NCBI RefSeq assembly: GCF_000321225.1
Contig: NW_004451408.1
Coordinates: 586,595 to 650,594 of the forward strand
Direction of reading: 5' to 3'
DNA from: Odobenus rosmarus divergens
Lineage: Eukaryota; Chordata; Mammalia; Carnivora; Odobenidae
Length of the DNA: 64,000 nucleotides
The notes under the pieces were generated by a model. The model saw only the letters and a program-made list of their open reading frames with translations. It made no database searches and was not told the origin of the DNA. The position numbers and the translations under genes are program-made. This document shows, one piece after another, positions 36,006-50,278 of the stretch (positions are counted from its first letter, which is position 1; each line of letters opens with the position of its first letter).

Positions 36006-37335
36006 CCAAAGACCATGAATTACTACAAGAACTCCTTTCAATTTAACCCTTTAACTTCTTCATAATTTCTTTTTTCCCTGGCCTGTTTTCCCAAAGTGAT
36101 GAAAAGCACTTTTGAGGCTATCTTCAGAAAACTGGGGAAAATGCATCCTATTCCAAAGCCAGTTTTTGAGACAAAGAAGGACCCTAAGAGTTTACAGTGG
36201 ATCAGGTATACAGTTAGGAGAGGGGCTTTCCTGAGAGCCTCGACCATCCGCCCACTTGCCTTGTGGGCTCAGATCCCAGAAATGCTGAAATCGTCCTTTA
36301 GAGGAAGCATTCACTTGAAACAACAAAAGATTAGAGAAATCTTAAAAATGTTGGATTTTCTTTACTTTTTGAAGAAGGCCAGCTGGAACCTTCCAAAATT
36401 ATTCCTATTTAGTGTGCAGCCACAAACGGTACTGATGGGCTGATGAAAAAATTACCATTTGCTGAGAAGGCAGTGAAATGCCGGCTTTTCACCCTTTGGT
36501 CAAGGCGACTTCCTTTAAAGTGCTTTAAAGTAGATTGATGGAATCCAGATCCAGCCATTTTGGATGGCTGGATTGCATTGCAATATGGTGGCTCATCCAC
36601 AAATAACCCCTCCCCCCATCCTCCCAAACAAGCAAAACCGATGGCTATACTGAATTCCCTGTGTCTTCGACTGAACTGATCCTTCTTTAAAATGCTTACT
36701 GAATTTGTTGGCCAATTGAATTAAAAGAGTTAAAAGAGAAAAAAATAAAGTTAGGAGAGGGAAGTAGTGAATTATTAAGGTTTGTTGTAGGAAGAAATGG
36801 CCCTCGGGAGGCCCTGGTTAGAGGCTTAGTGATAGTAATCCCTGTTTGGTTCTTGACTCTGGTTACCACAGAATTATCATCTTCTGTATTGTAGCTCCTT
36901 TCTGCCTATACTGTCCCCAGCTCGTCTGAGGCAGGGACACTAGGGGAAAAAGAGGGGGTGCCGCAGCAGAGAAGGGTTAACACAACCTCAGTTATGTTTG
37001 TTTTACAGAAACGTGTGCTGCCTCTACCCAGATCGTTTCAAAATCTGCTAATTGGTGAAGACTACATTCTCTTCATTTTTCTCAGGTTAAAGTTTATTCC
37101 AACAGATAAAGCACATTAGTTTACACTAACAAGCAAAGATTTATTTTAGTACTCGCTTTTAGAAAACTAACCAAATCATGCCTGCAGGAAGGGAAAAATA
37201 CCATTTTTCCTTTTTGTATGACACTTTAAAAAATCTACTCAAGGTAAGTATAGCATAGGTTCAGAGAAAGGAACTGTGAGGGAAGGTGTCATTTAAAAAA
37301 TTCTCCTAGAATCAACTGTGGTTAAAAAGGCAGTG

Positions 37336-38200
37336 TTGTAAACAAACAAACAGAAAATGACAAGTGTTGGTCGGGATGTGGGGAAACTGGAGCCCTTGTA
37401 CATTGCTGGTGCGATGTAAAATGATTCAGTTGCCGTGGAAAACAATTTGGATGTTCCTCAAAAAGTTCAACCTATAATTACTGTATGATATAGCAACTCC
37501 ACTCCTAGGTATCTATCCAAAAGAACTAAAAATAGGTACAAATATATGTATGCACATACTTGCAGCAGCACTATACCCAATAGCCAAAAAGTGGAAACTG
37601 ATTATCCATCCAGGCAGGATCCTTGAAAGCATTATGTTAAGTGAAAGATGCCAGACACAAGAAGTTATATGATTCCATTTATATGATACATTCAGGATAG
37701 GCAAATCCATAAAGACAAAAAGCAGACTGGGGGAATTAAAGAAGGCAGGGACTGTTGAATGGGTGTGGAGTTTCTTTCTGGGTAATGGAAGTTGTTTTAG
37801 AACTACACAAAGGTGGTGGTTGCACAACATTGTGAATGTACTAAATATCATGCTAAGCGAAACAAGTCAATGAGAGAAAGACGAATACCATATGATTTCA
37901 CTCATATGTGGAACTTTAGAAACAAAATCGTGAGAGACTCTTACGTATAGAGAACCAACTGACGGTTGATGGAGGGAGGTGTGTGGGGGAGGGGCTAGAG
38001 GGGTTGGTGGGCATTCAGGAGGGCACGAGTTAGGATGAGCACTGGGTGTTGGATGGAAGTGATGAACCAATGAACTCTATTCCTGAAACAAGTATTGAAC
38101 TGTATGTCAACTAACTAGAATTTAAATAAAAACAAAGAAAAAAATGCTACTGAATTGTTCATTTTAAACCAGTTATTTTAATGTTATGTGAATGAAAAAA
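37336..38200 (+). mobile_element. Old L1 3' end with a younger L1 nested in it
   Basis: The older part matches the ORF2 C-terminal region and 3' UTR of an L1M-type element (GACAAGTGTTGGTCGGGATG, CACTCCTAGGTATCTATCCA, AGGTGGTGGTTGCACAACAT). It stops near 37849 and resumes near 38146 (CTACTGAATTGTTCATTTTA) after the nested element. Confidence 0.85.
37850..38145 (+). mobile_element. Young 5'-truncated L1 nested in an older L1
   Basis: Carnivore L1 3' end: AGCGAAACAAGTCAATGAGA, CCATATGATTTCACTCATAT, GATGAGCACTGGGTGTTGGA, ending ACTAACTAGAATTTAAATAA plus an A-rich tail. The flanking older L1 would be continuous without it. Confidence 0.85.
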
Positions 38201-38282
38201 ATACCAAAAAAAAAGAAGTGCTATCTCAGTAGCTTTGGGTGTTTTCCTCATGACTAAGAAATGGGTGTTGGTCTGAACATAC

Positions 38283-38385
38283 CTGGAAGACAAGGTTGAT
38301 GTTGCTGAGGCACCACGGATGGCTCTGTGGGTATGGGTACTTTCTCAGAAACATACTTTAAAAGCTCCTTCCCCAGATATGTCAC
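38283..38385 (-). CDS. ANKRD31: ANKRD31 coding exon (end of RAMA domain)
   Basis: A 103-base exon: 34 codons plus one base. The acceptor is TTATGTGCAG with AG at 38387-38386, and the donor is CTTCCAG|GTATGT with GT at 38282-38281. The translation starts VTYLGKELLKYVSEKVPIPT and ends QQHQPCLP followed by a split Gly codon. The first 12 or so residues close the RAMA domain; the rest is a Pro-rich linker. The phase matches both neighbours: phase 0 from 48179, and phase 1 into the terminal exon at 30175, where G|GA restores Gly. Its donor side lies about 80 bases from the 3' tail of an inserted L1 (37336-38200), so the exon sits at the edge of repeat-rich intron. Confidence 0.92.
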
Positions 38386-38477
38386 CTGCACATAATCAAG
38401 CACAGAATTTTAAAATTCTACATTTCAAAAGAAGCAAACACATCTGTCTCTTGAAAGTTTTAACTTCAGCCAAATCT

Positions 38478-38665
38478 GGCCTGCCACCTTTTTTTAATAA
38501 GTAAAGTTTTATTAGAACACAAAGATATCCATTCATTTACTTCATATCAATGGATGCTTTTGTGCTATAACACGATGAATATTCACGACAAAGACCATAT
38601 GCCCACGAGGCCTGAAATGTTTGTTATCTGACCCTTTAGGGAAAATATTTGTTGACCCCTGTTGT
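38478..38665. repeat. Ancient transposon-like repeat
   Basis: TAAGTAAAGTTTTATTAGAA, GCTTTTGTGCTATAACACGA and GTTATCTGACCCTTTAGGGA with a final TTGTTGACCCCTG match a common old mammalian repeat, probably a DNA transposon. I cannot name the family. Confidence 0.55.
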
Positions 38666-39049
38666 TTATCATTAATTCTCTCATCCATTCACTTATTAAA
38701 CAACCATTAAACCAGCATCTACTACTTTATAACATTAAAAAATTAATGTTGTACTAATAAAATTAAGCCATAAGAGTAATAGTACTTTTCAAGAAACCAG
38801 ACATTTAACTGATTAATAATATTTCAGGTCTATGCATTCAAATTTTTTTGGCTTTTTCTGGTTTGTGAACTTAGCTATTGTTTATCAGCCCCAAAGGTCA
38901 GCTCTTAGAAATACCTACACACAAACAGGCTGGCCTGAGGCTGACTGGCAAACACTTGCCAGAGGGTCTTTGGGTTCTTCACTCCTAGTTCTAGGACGGC
39001 CTGATAATATACCCTAGAAGCTAGGTTCACTGTGGCTAAACTATCCAGT

Positions 39050-39295
39050 CTCCACTCGAACATCCCTTCCTCCAGGATGCTTTCTTAACTTCTAAGCTCA
39101 AGCAATAATCAGTCCCTTCCTCTAGGCCCCCATAACATCTGTGCTCATATTTGTCAAGGCACTTACCGCATTAAAATGAAAGTATGTGTTAATATGTCTG
39201 TTTCCATTAACGTAAGTTCCTTGAAGACAAGGTCTGTGTCATATTCATTTTTATACTCTTAGCACTTCACATAGTGCCTGACAATGCTGGGGAAA
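39050..39295 (+). repeat. L2 LINE 3' fragment
   Basis: TCCTCCAGGATGCTTTCTTA, CTTGAAGACAAGGTCTGTGT and CACATAGTGCCTGACAATGC in L2 3' order. Confidence 0.7.
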
Positions 39296-39334
39296 AAACT
39301 TCTGATGTCCCAGCTCTTAAGCAAGAATCTTAAA

Positions 39335-39460
39335 TTGTTTGAGCCTCAATTTGTACATTTGTAAAACAAGTACCTCCAGCTTATTAGGTTGTTGTAAGGA
39401 TTAGAATAAATAATATATGAAAAACATTTGGCATACTGTCTAGCACATCAATAACTTCCT
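39335..39460 (+). repeat. MIR fragment
   Basis: TTGAGCCTCAATTTGTACAT, AGGTTGTTGTAAGGATTAGA and CATTTGGCATACTGTCTAGC. Confidence 0.65.
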
Positions 39461-40072
39461 GTTATTTAACAGAATGGGGGCAGACATAAGGGATCTGAAA
39501 GGTTTAGGCCCCCTCTGGGCTCAATCCCATGATTAAACAAACTTGGTAATGGAAATGGAATAGCTCTGTCTACCCAGTGTGCTAACCCATCGCCACTTGC
39601 CATAGGAGAGATGAGGCCTCTGAATGCCATTGGTCAGTTCTCCAAACAACTAACAATTAGAAACAATAGGTTTTGTTCATGTTGTGCCCTGACAATACCA
39701 AAACACCTTATATATCCATCAATGTGCAGGCTCAGTATGTTCTCACCAACATTTCAGAGTTAAAGTATATTTTTATCTGTTAATACTAGGTAATATAAAG
39801 TGGTAAAATTGTACCTTAGTAGCTTTAGAGGTTATGAGTCTGCATAGGTCTTAAACACACCACTGGGATAATGCAGACATCGAAAGAACACAGCTTTAAG
39901 AAAATCCACTGAGTTAAAGACCTAGTTTTCACAAGGTGGGAATGATTTATTCAACAAGGATAATAATGTATACACCTTAAAATGAACAGGCACTAGGTCA
40001 CTCCTGGAAACTGTCCATTTCGTAATAGTGTCTGTACTCTAGTTGGCTAAAACGTAAGAGTAAATAGTCATC

Positions 40073-40256
40073 GGGGTGCCTGGGTGGCTCAGTCGTTAAG
40101 CATCTGCCTTTGGCTCAGGTCATGATCCCAGGGTCCTGGGATCAAGCCCCACATCGGGCTCCCAGCTTGACAAGGAAGCCTGCTTCTCCCTCTCCCACTC
40201 CCCCTGCTTGTGTTCCCTCTCTAGCTGTGTCTCTGTCAAATAAATAAATAAATAAA
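40073..40256 (+). mobile_element. CanSINE
   Basis: Head GGGGTGCCTGGGTGGCTCAG, AAATAAATAAATAAAT tail, perfect TSD TAAATAGTCATC at 40061-40072 and 40257-40268. Confidence 0.96.
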
Positions 40257-40552
40257 TAAATAGTCATCACATTTGCATATAACTCAAACTTTGAATCCTC
40301 AACTAAATCTTGAATCCAAATCTAGCTCATATGCCTGCTCTGACAGAGGCATGTAGGAAGAGCTGTAGGCGAGGTTCTTAGGGTCTTAGACTGAACAGCT
40401 GCCAGCAATCTTGACAACTTCACCACTCAAAACACATTTTGGGATGGGTGATGGGATGCCACCTTCCCCCAGATGGAACAGTAATAAAGCTGGAGTTAAG
40501 GTAAGGTACGTTCTGTGAGGATATCTGTTGGTTGTCTTCTTACTTTTCTAAA

Positions 40553-40746
40553 GTATTTTTTTTTTAGATTTATTATTTGAGAGAGAGAGAGAATGAGAGA
40601 GAGAGCACATGAGAGCCGGGAGGGTCAGAGGGAGAAGCAGACTCCCTGCCAAGCAGGAAGCCTGATGTGGGACTCGATCCCGGGACTACAGGATCATGAC
40701 CTGAGCTGAAGGCAGTCGCTTAACCAACTGAGCCACCCAGGCGCCC
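40553..40746 (-). mobile_element. CanSINE
   Basis: Reverse copy with a long GAGA run and end CCACCCAGGCGCCC. Perfect TSD TCTTACTTTTCTAAA at 40538-40552 and 40747-40761. Confidence 0.96.
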
Positions 40747-40906
40747 TCTTACTTTTCTAAATGGTAGAACTGCAGGAAGTGCTTCATCCTAAGGCGACTC
40801 ATGCCTTCCCCGAAGCTCTTAGGCAGAAGGTCCATTATCCTCAGAAATCAGTTTATGCTGACTCCCTAATATCATACTTAGGGAAGAAATGGCACGCGTG
40901 CATACA

Positions 40907-40936
40907 TGTGTGTGTACGTGTGTGTGTGTGTGTGTG
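40907..40936 (+). repeat. (TG)n microsatellite
   Basis: About 14 TG units with one interruption, followed by a G run. Confidence 0.9.
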
Positions 40937-41132
40937 GGGGGTGGATGGATGATTCAGTTAGCCACTATTCTGGAAATGTAGTTAATCAGCCAAGTGAAAT
41001 TAATTAACTTCATTTTGGTAAGGTCTCTGAAGAAATAAAGTTTAATATCAATTGTCATTAATTGCAGTAACAAATGTTTCTCTATACCTTATGTTCTAAC
41101 ATGCATCAAGAAAAAATATAAAATATAACCCA

Positions 41133-41338
41133 TTTATTTATTTTTAAACATTTATTTATTTGTCAGAATGAGAGAGAGGGAGAGAGAGAGAGAGCATAAG
41201 CAGGGGGATCAGCAGGCAAAGGGAGAAGCAGGCTCCCTGCTGAGCAAGGAGCCCGATGTGGGACTCGATCCCAGGACCCTGGGATCATGACCTGAGCCAA
41301 AGGCAGATGCCCAACCAACTGAGCCACCCAGGCATCCC
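41133..41338 (-). mobile_element. CanSINE
   Basis: Reverse copy ending CCACCCAGGCATCCC, TSD TATAACCCA at 41124-41132 and 41339-41347. Confidence 0.94.
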
Positions 41339-41965
41339 TATAACCCACCTTTAAATATTAAAGAGGTGTCTAAGAATTTATTTCCCTGCTGGGGCTCCAT
41401 TTTATTTGAAACTGTCAGTCCATTTTTCCTATGTCATGTCTTCAGGAAACCATTTGTTGGTACTGACTAATGGGAATCTGCTCATGGATGATCAAATGAC
41501 TGTTTTAATTCCATTTCAAGTTTTATGAAGCAAGTCTTAACAAATTTGCGCTACCCCAAGAGGAAGAAAGAGGAAAGGATAATTGTTTTTGATCTCAGGG
41601 GGTCGGGGGCGGGGGGAGGAAGGCAAAGAAGCAAAAGAAAACTGTCGGTCTTCTTTTAGAATCACTGTAACACAAAAACACATTTTGGCTAAAAAGTAAA
41701 ATAATTCTCAAGTATTTGAGAAGGCAGTATCAAAGCATAATAACTGCCACAAAAGAGCTGATCCTGGGAAAATCATTACGGAAGTGAAGTTCATCTTCAT
41801 ACCACCTACCTCCTCTCAATCCCCATCCTAGAGCCTCCCCCCCCCCCTTCTTCCAGGCACTTTATGCAGATCCGGGCAAGAGAAGGGCAGTATGCCGTTC
41901 ATACTATTTCTGTTTTCAGGATTCACACCTCTTGGATATTTGTATTTTAAAAGGGCCCACATCTC

Positions 41966-44562
<2,597 letters not shown>

Positions 44563-44692
44563 AAAGGGCCCACATCTCCAACCATCTCTTGAGTAGAAGC
44601 AGGGCTCATAGGAAGTTTAAGTTAAGATACCCTGGGAATGATTAATTGACTCAATGAGGCTGGCTGGCTGTCCAGATCAACAATTTTCATCA

Positions 44693-44886
44693 TTTTTTTT
44701 AAGATTTATTTATTTATTTTAGAGAGAGAATATGCGAATGGGAGGAGGGGCAGAGGGAGAGGGAGACATGCAGACTCCCCACTGAGCAGGGAACATGACA
44801 CGGGGCTTGATCCCAGTCCTGAGATCATGACCTGAGCCCAAATCAACAGTCGGATGTTTAACGGACTGAGCCACCCAGGCACCTCA
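44693..44886 (-). mobile_element. CanSINE (diverged)
   Basis: Reverse copy ending CCACCCAGGCACCTC, with an imperfect TSD around CAATTTTCATCA / AATTTCCATCA. Confidence 0.9.
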
Positions 44887-45424
44887 ATAATTTCCATCAC
44901 TTTCTATACTCCTACCACAACCTTCAGTATCTTGATATTCCTAATCATGGTGGTAGGGGGAATTGTTTTAGAAAGTGTGTAGGGTGAGGGGTAACCATAG
45001 AGAAAAGTTAATATTAAATCCAAAGTAGTGAATTTATAAGGGTGGAAATTCAGACAGTGAGTCATCTGAATGGAAAGTATGTTTGCACAAGAGAGCTGTC
45101 AATGTTCCTTCAGTCACTGCCCAAAATGGCAGTCTGTTTGTCATTTGCAAAATCCAGTCCTAAGCATTCACAAAAATAAACTGTCATTGCCATTTTTAGG
45201 ATTTTCATACTACAACTGTATTCCAGAAAGGCATTTTTTTTTTCCTGTGGAAGTGGACAATTTTTGCTGCACCAGAATGAGACTTGGCATAAATTCATAA
45301 ACACAGCTAGGTAATACTGTGTGTGCTCTTTTGAGTTCAGGGCAACCTGTTTCCAATGAAAGGAATGTGGTTTCCCTCGTGTCTTTGTTGTAAATGTTGA
45401 AAATAACGTACAAGGAACCATAAG

Positions 45425-45600
45425 ACTAGGTTCTAGTCCTGGTTCTGGCACTTACTGGCCTTGAGGCTAATCAAATCACCTAATCTCCTATAACTCTGGT
45501 TTTACAACCACAGATAGAGAAAAATAGTCGACTTTCTTACTTCATGGGGCTGTGAAAGAATATATGTAAAAGGCTTTATAAATCACACATGGCTACGCAA
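45425..45600 (+). repeat. MIR SINE fragment
   Basis: CTAGTCCTGGTTCTGGCACT, TTACTGGCCTTGAGGC, ATCACCTAATCTCC and TGTAAAAGGCTTTATAAATC. Confidence 0.7.
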
Positions 45601-45639
45601 GTCCTACAATCACCACATTGGAAAGGTCTTTAGAGACAA

Positions 45640-45706
45640 TTAGCACTACTACTTATTTTAGACATAAGAAAAATGAGGTTCAGAAAGGTTAAGTGACTTG
45701 ATCTAG
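45640..45706 (-). repeat. MIR fragment
   Basis: CATAAGAAAAATGAGGTTCA and GAAAGGTTAAGTGACTTGAT match reverse MIR; the rest is replaced by the next repeat. Confidence 0.55.
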
Positions 45707-45895
45707 ATCAGTGATTCTTACTCCAGGCTGCCTATTACAATTACCTGGAAAGCTTTTTAAAATATTGCCACCTGGTCTTCAATTAAGACTATTAGATCAG
45801 AAGGTATGGGGCTGTGGTCCACCAGGCATTAGTAGTTTTTAAAAGCTCCCTAAGTGATTCTAATGTGTCAGCAGAATTGAAGACCACTCCCAGAT
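45707..45895. repeat. MER5A hAT transposon fossil
   Basis: Near full-length MER5A: TCAGTGATTCTTACTCCAGG, CAATTACCTGGAAAGCTTTT, then GATTCTAATGTGTCAGCAGA and ACCACTCC. Confidence 0.8.
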
Positions 45896-46855
45896 CTTGT
45901 AACTTATCAAGAGTGGAATCAGGACCTAGCTTGGCCTCCTGTTTCCCATCCAGAGATCACTCTCTGCCACATCAGGATGATGCCTAATAGCCAGGAGACT
46001 GCAGGAGTGAGAGGAATCAGTGATGCCCAGTGGAAGTCAGCATCAGGATTCCCTGTATAGTAGTCCAGCTGCTTGGGTAGGAAGTATGAGTCATCTGTGT
46101 CTAGCGGCTCTGTCATTCTGTCTGAGGCAGGAAAAGACCTAGTTTTCTGGCATTTCTTCCCTGACGACCAAACATTCCTAGCCCCCTAGCCACACCAGCA
46201 GTCTCAGAATTAGTCAGTAGAAATGTTCACGTTTACTAATGTAGCAAAAAACTTCTGTCATTGAGAAGTGACTATGAATTCCAAGAGTTCCCTCAAGACA
46301 AGAAGAGGTAGAGGTTTCTGTGGTAAGTTTTAAAAGAGGACTTTAAATATTGTAAAAAATCTCATGAGGGTAGTGTTTCTCAGACTAAGGACTTTATTAG
46401 AAGTACATGAGTGCCCTATGGTAATTTTTAAAACTGTTTTTAGGAAAATAAAAAAAAACTAAGCCTACTTAGATAATCTGTATGAATATCTTACATCCAA
46501 GAATTCTCCTAATTGTAGTGCCTACATTTGTCTTTGGCTTCACTATCACATAGGTGTTAAACCATATGACTAACTGACATGGCTGATGAGAAAAGACCAG
46601 AGGTAATGTGATATATAAATGAGGCTTAAGTACAGAGTGAGGCCAAATGATGTCACAGCCAGCTATTCAAAAGCAGAAAATGCAGTAGTTCCAATAAAGA
46701 AAAAGAGTGGGAGAAGTGAGTCATCACTGGGCACACAGTAGCTCAAAAAAACTCAACTACAGAAACCAGTACTATATTCATGCTGTGAGCATAGACTATT
46801 ATAACAAAATGATATAATCTATCACAAGTTTAAAAAATAAAAATTAAAAAAGTTT

Positions 46856-47047
46856 CTTAAAGATTTTATTTATTTACTTGACAGAGAGAGACACAGCGAG
46901 AGAGGGAACACAAGCAGGGGGAGTGGGAGAGGGAGAAGTGGGCTTCCCACCGAGCAGGGAGTCCGATGTGGGGCTCGATCCCAGGACCCTGGGATCACGA
47001 CCTGAGCCAAAGGCAGACGCTTAATGACTGAGCCACCCAGGCGTCCC
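46856..47047 (-). mobile_element. CanSINE
   Basis: Reverse copy with the ACACAGCGAGAGAGGGAACA variant and end CCACCCAGGCGTCCC. Imperfect AT-rich flanking repeat. Confidence 0.94.
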
Positions 47048-48178
47048 AAATTTAAGAAAGTTTTTAACAAAAAGGGATTTCCAAGGGTAAAATGTTAATT
47101 ACTAGCATACAAATATGATTTATGAGTTATGGAAAGGACTGGACAGGCGAAAAGCAGATGGTCTGGTGACTCCAGGGGTGGAAAATAAATAAGAAAAAAC
47201 TTTTGAGAAAAAAAAACCCCAAAGACTATAACATAGAGGAAATCTAAGATGTGCTGATCTAAGTGAAGGAACTAAAACACAGTTTTGGAAGCACCTGCCA
47301 CAAAGGTCTAGGATACCAGAAGACAGTTTAGGGATGAGGAAGGAGAGGAAGAGCTAGGAGTAATGGTGGGCAGAGCTAAGTGGGACAAAAAAGGAGAGAA
47401 GAAACTGCCTTTTACTACTCAGGCACTGAGGCTTACTGTAATGGCTAGTGGAGGTTGAAGGAATCTGCACTCCTATTTAACAGTGATGGTGGATGTCTGA
47501 TGATTCACTTTCCTGAGTGAATCATTGCAAGACTGTTCCCTTAAGTGTGGCCATGGACATGTGGAGGTGGCTGATCACTGGACCTCAAGGGTGTAGTCAT
47601 TAATAATCTTTAAATTGGTAGTTAAACTGGGCTTATAATTCAGAAGACAGAATTGTGTGGAAGACTACTAAGTCTAGGAAGTCGGAATGAAAAGAAATAT
47701 TTCTTTTTGGGGGATTGGCAACTGATGATAAAACTGTTAAAACAAAAGTGCACCATAACTTTTGTGGGTCTTAGGCTGCTTGCTCATTCCTTTGTCTTTA
47801 GGGGAAGATTTTCCTTCATTGCATCAGAATACTAACATATAACTAAATGGTCAACACACCAGAGGTCTCAAATTTTCTATGTGGAGTCACAAAGATCTGA
47901 AATCACCTGGGAGGATAATAGGGGAACCTTGAGGGCATTTGAATTTCTGAGACTAGATGAGGAACAAAGAAGGAGAGGCTGTCAGCTGTCCAACTCTGTC
48001 CCTGGGGATTTCTGGCAAACAGGAATTGTGGGAGCACATAGCATATTGTAGAAGGAACATCTGAGGACAAAAACTAGCTTGGAGAACTTCAGATTTCTTA
48101 AAAAATAGTTTTCTCATAAAAAAATAGGTACCTTTCCATTTGAATATGGAGTTACAGATAAACTTAAGAATGACCCAC

Positions 48179-48319
48179 CTTACTCCAAGCATAATTCCAA
48201 GTCACGTAACTGTCGCCTCCTAGAAGATCCTTGAGCCAGGTGACTGGATTTTGATAAATCTGACCATTTTCTACCTTAATTTTACCACTCAGTAAAACAC
48301 TGGCTTTGTGAGTAGTCTC
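48179..48319 (-). CDS. ANKRD31: ANKRD31 coding exon (core of RAMA domain)
   Basis: A 141-base exon of exactly 47 codons in phase 0 at both ends. The acceptor reads TTTCACTTCAG with AG at 48321-48320; the donor reads AGTAAG|GTGGGT with GT at 48178-48177. The translation begins ETTHKASVLLSGKIKVENGQ and contains NPVTWLKDLLGG and YVTWNYAWSK, the core of the RAMA domain (a small beta-rich fold shared by MPND, ANKRD31 and some bacterial restriction-associated proteins, thought to read modified DNA or chromatin). It joins in frame to the exon ending ...LEFKTQ at 59465. It is too short to stand out as an ORF and was found by searching for the missing half of the domain. An L1 5' region begins only about 40 bases into the upstream intron. 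No frame break or lost splice site is seen. Confidence 0.93.
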
Positions 48320-48993
48320 CTGAAGTGAAAAATAAAACAAAAATTAAGAAGGAAAAATACTTGAAATATGTGAACTTCTGCTTTCAGCCATGATGAAGTA
48401 ATAGGAACCAGACTTACCCTAACAAACAAAAAACAGACAAAATACATGGAGCAATGGTTTGCAAGGTACCAAACATTAGGCAACATAGTACAGTGATCCC
48501 TGAGAAGTGAGAAATTAATGAGGTGAACCTTCCAAGTGTCCCCGCTCACTGCCTTGAGAGTTTCCAGGTCATGGTGCAGGGAGAGGGAATCCAGGCAAAG
48601 CCTGTGGACTCCCTGAGTTGAGGAGACAGAGCAGAGTCCATGGAGGCAAAGTGCCTAGAGTTTGCAGGACAGAATACTGAGAAGAGAGACATACAAAGAA
48701 AGAGAACTCTGCAGATCTTCAGGGGGGTCCTCTTTAAGTATTCAGCTGAGTAGTGACTGGCCATGTTTGAGAGCAAATTACCCAGGGCTGGGAAAAGAAC
48801 CACCTGAGAAGATTAGAAGTAATGACACCTGGCATTCTCAAAGGTCAGAAATAGTGCCTGTTCCCAACAGCAAGACTAGAAAACCTCAGTACTGGTGGGG
48901 CATTGGTTGGGTACACAGAAGAGCCTTACCTCAGTAGTGGGAAATAATTAGCCCTATATTGAACACATGCTCCAATCCTGCCTACCAAATCTT

Positions 48994-49188
48994 TTTTTTT
49001 TTTTTAAAGATTTTATTTGACAGAGAGAGACACACAGCAAGAGAGGGAACACAAGCAGGGGGAGTGTGAGAGGGAGAAGCAGGCCTCCCGTGGAGCAGGC
49101 AGCCCCACGCGGGGCTCGATCCCAGGACCCTGGGATCATGACCTGAGCTGAAGGCAGACGCTTAATGACTGAGCCACCCAGGCACCCC
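48994..49188 (-). mobile_element. CanSINE inside an old L1
   Basis: Reverse copy, perfect 16-bp TSD CTGCCTACCAAATCTT at 48978-48993 and 49189-49204. Confidence 0.96.
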
Positions 49189-49683
49189 CTGCCTACCAAA
49201 TCTTAAAAGCAAGACCCACAAGGATCAAATTGCTTCCAAGGAACTTAACTGTAACCTAAAATAAATCTACAAAATATTTATAAGAATAAAAAAATATCCA
49301 GCATCCAACAGGGTAGATTTCACAATGTGTGGGATTCAATAAGAAGTTAACAGACCTGGAAAGAAGTAGGAAAATACAACCCATACAGAAGAGATAAAGC
49401 AATCAACTGAAAATGACTGAGAACTGGTAAGAATGTTAGAATTAGCAGATAAAGACATTAAGTAGTTATTACAATCATATTCCACATGTTCAAAAGTTAT
49501 GTGGAGACATGGAAAATATTTTTAAAAAGACCACAAACTTCTAGAGATGAAAATTACAATGTATGAGATGAAGAATACATTGGATAGTTACAGATTAGAC
49601 ATTTCAATCAAAAAGATTAGTAAATTCAAAGACAAAGCAATAAGAACTGTATAAAAATGAAACACAGAGAAAAGAGAATTTTT

Positions 49684-49870
49684 TTTTAAAGATTTTATTT
49701 ATTTGACAGAAAAAGACACAGCGAGAGGGAACACAAGCAGGGGGAGTGGGAGAGGGAGAAGCAGGCTTCCCATGGAGCAGGGAACCCAATGCAGGGCTCG
49801 ATTCCAGGACCCTGGGACCATGACCTGAGCCAAAGGCAGATGCTTAACGACTGAGCCACCCAGGTGCCCC
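49684..49870 (-). mobile_element. CanSINE inside an old L1
   Basis: Reverse copy ending CCACCCAGGTGCCCC, with near-perfect TSD AAAAGAGAATTTT / AAAAGGAGAATTTTT. Confidence 0.94.
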
Positions 49871-50050
49871 AAAAGGAGAATTTTTAAGAATGAACAGATC
49901 ATCAGTGAATTGTGGAATGATTTCAAGCAATCCAATTATCTGTGTAATAAGAGGTTCTAAAAGGAGGGAAGGGAAGAGAAAACATTTGAAGAAATAATGG
50001 CTGAAATTCTTCCACATCTGAGATTCCCATGTGGAACCCAGAGATTCAAG

Positions 50051-50278
50051 AAATTCAATAACCCCTAAGCATAAGAAACATGAAAAAAATTACACTAATG
50101 CTCCTCATAATCAAAATTGCTTAAAACCAGATAAAATCTTAAAAGCAAAAAAAAAAAAAAAAAAGAAATTCAATAACCCCTAAGCATAAGAAACATGAAA
50201 AAAATTACACTAATGCTCCTCATAATCAAAATTGCTTAAAACCAGATAAAATCTTAAAAGCAAAAAAAAAAAAAAAAA
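50051..50278 (+). repeat. Perfect 114-bp tandem duplication, each unit ending in A17
   Basis: Unit 1 (50051-50164) and unit 2 (50165-50278) both start GAAATTCAATAACCCCTAAG and both end with 17 A. I see no difference between the two units. The sequence before the A-run (TCTTAAAAGC) occurs a third time just after unit 2. Confidence 0.95.

Larger units (their letters stand above)
30176..38282 (-). other. ANKRD31: Last intron of ANKRD31
   Basis: Intron of 8107 bases with GT at 38282 and AG at 30176. It holds four CanSINEs, a MIR fragment (30640-30770), a short young L1 3' end, a compound TG/GA microsatellite, a MER5-like fragment and a two-layer L1 nest next to the upstream exon. The stretches 30780-33180, 33410-34090 and 36010-37330 contain no repeat or exon I can name. 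An unexplained plus-strand open frame lies at 36096-36443. Confidence 0.8.
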
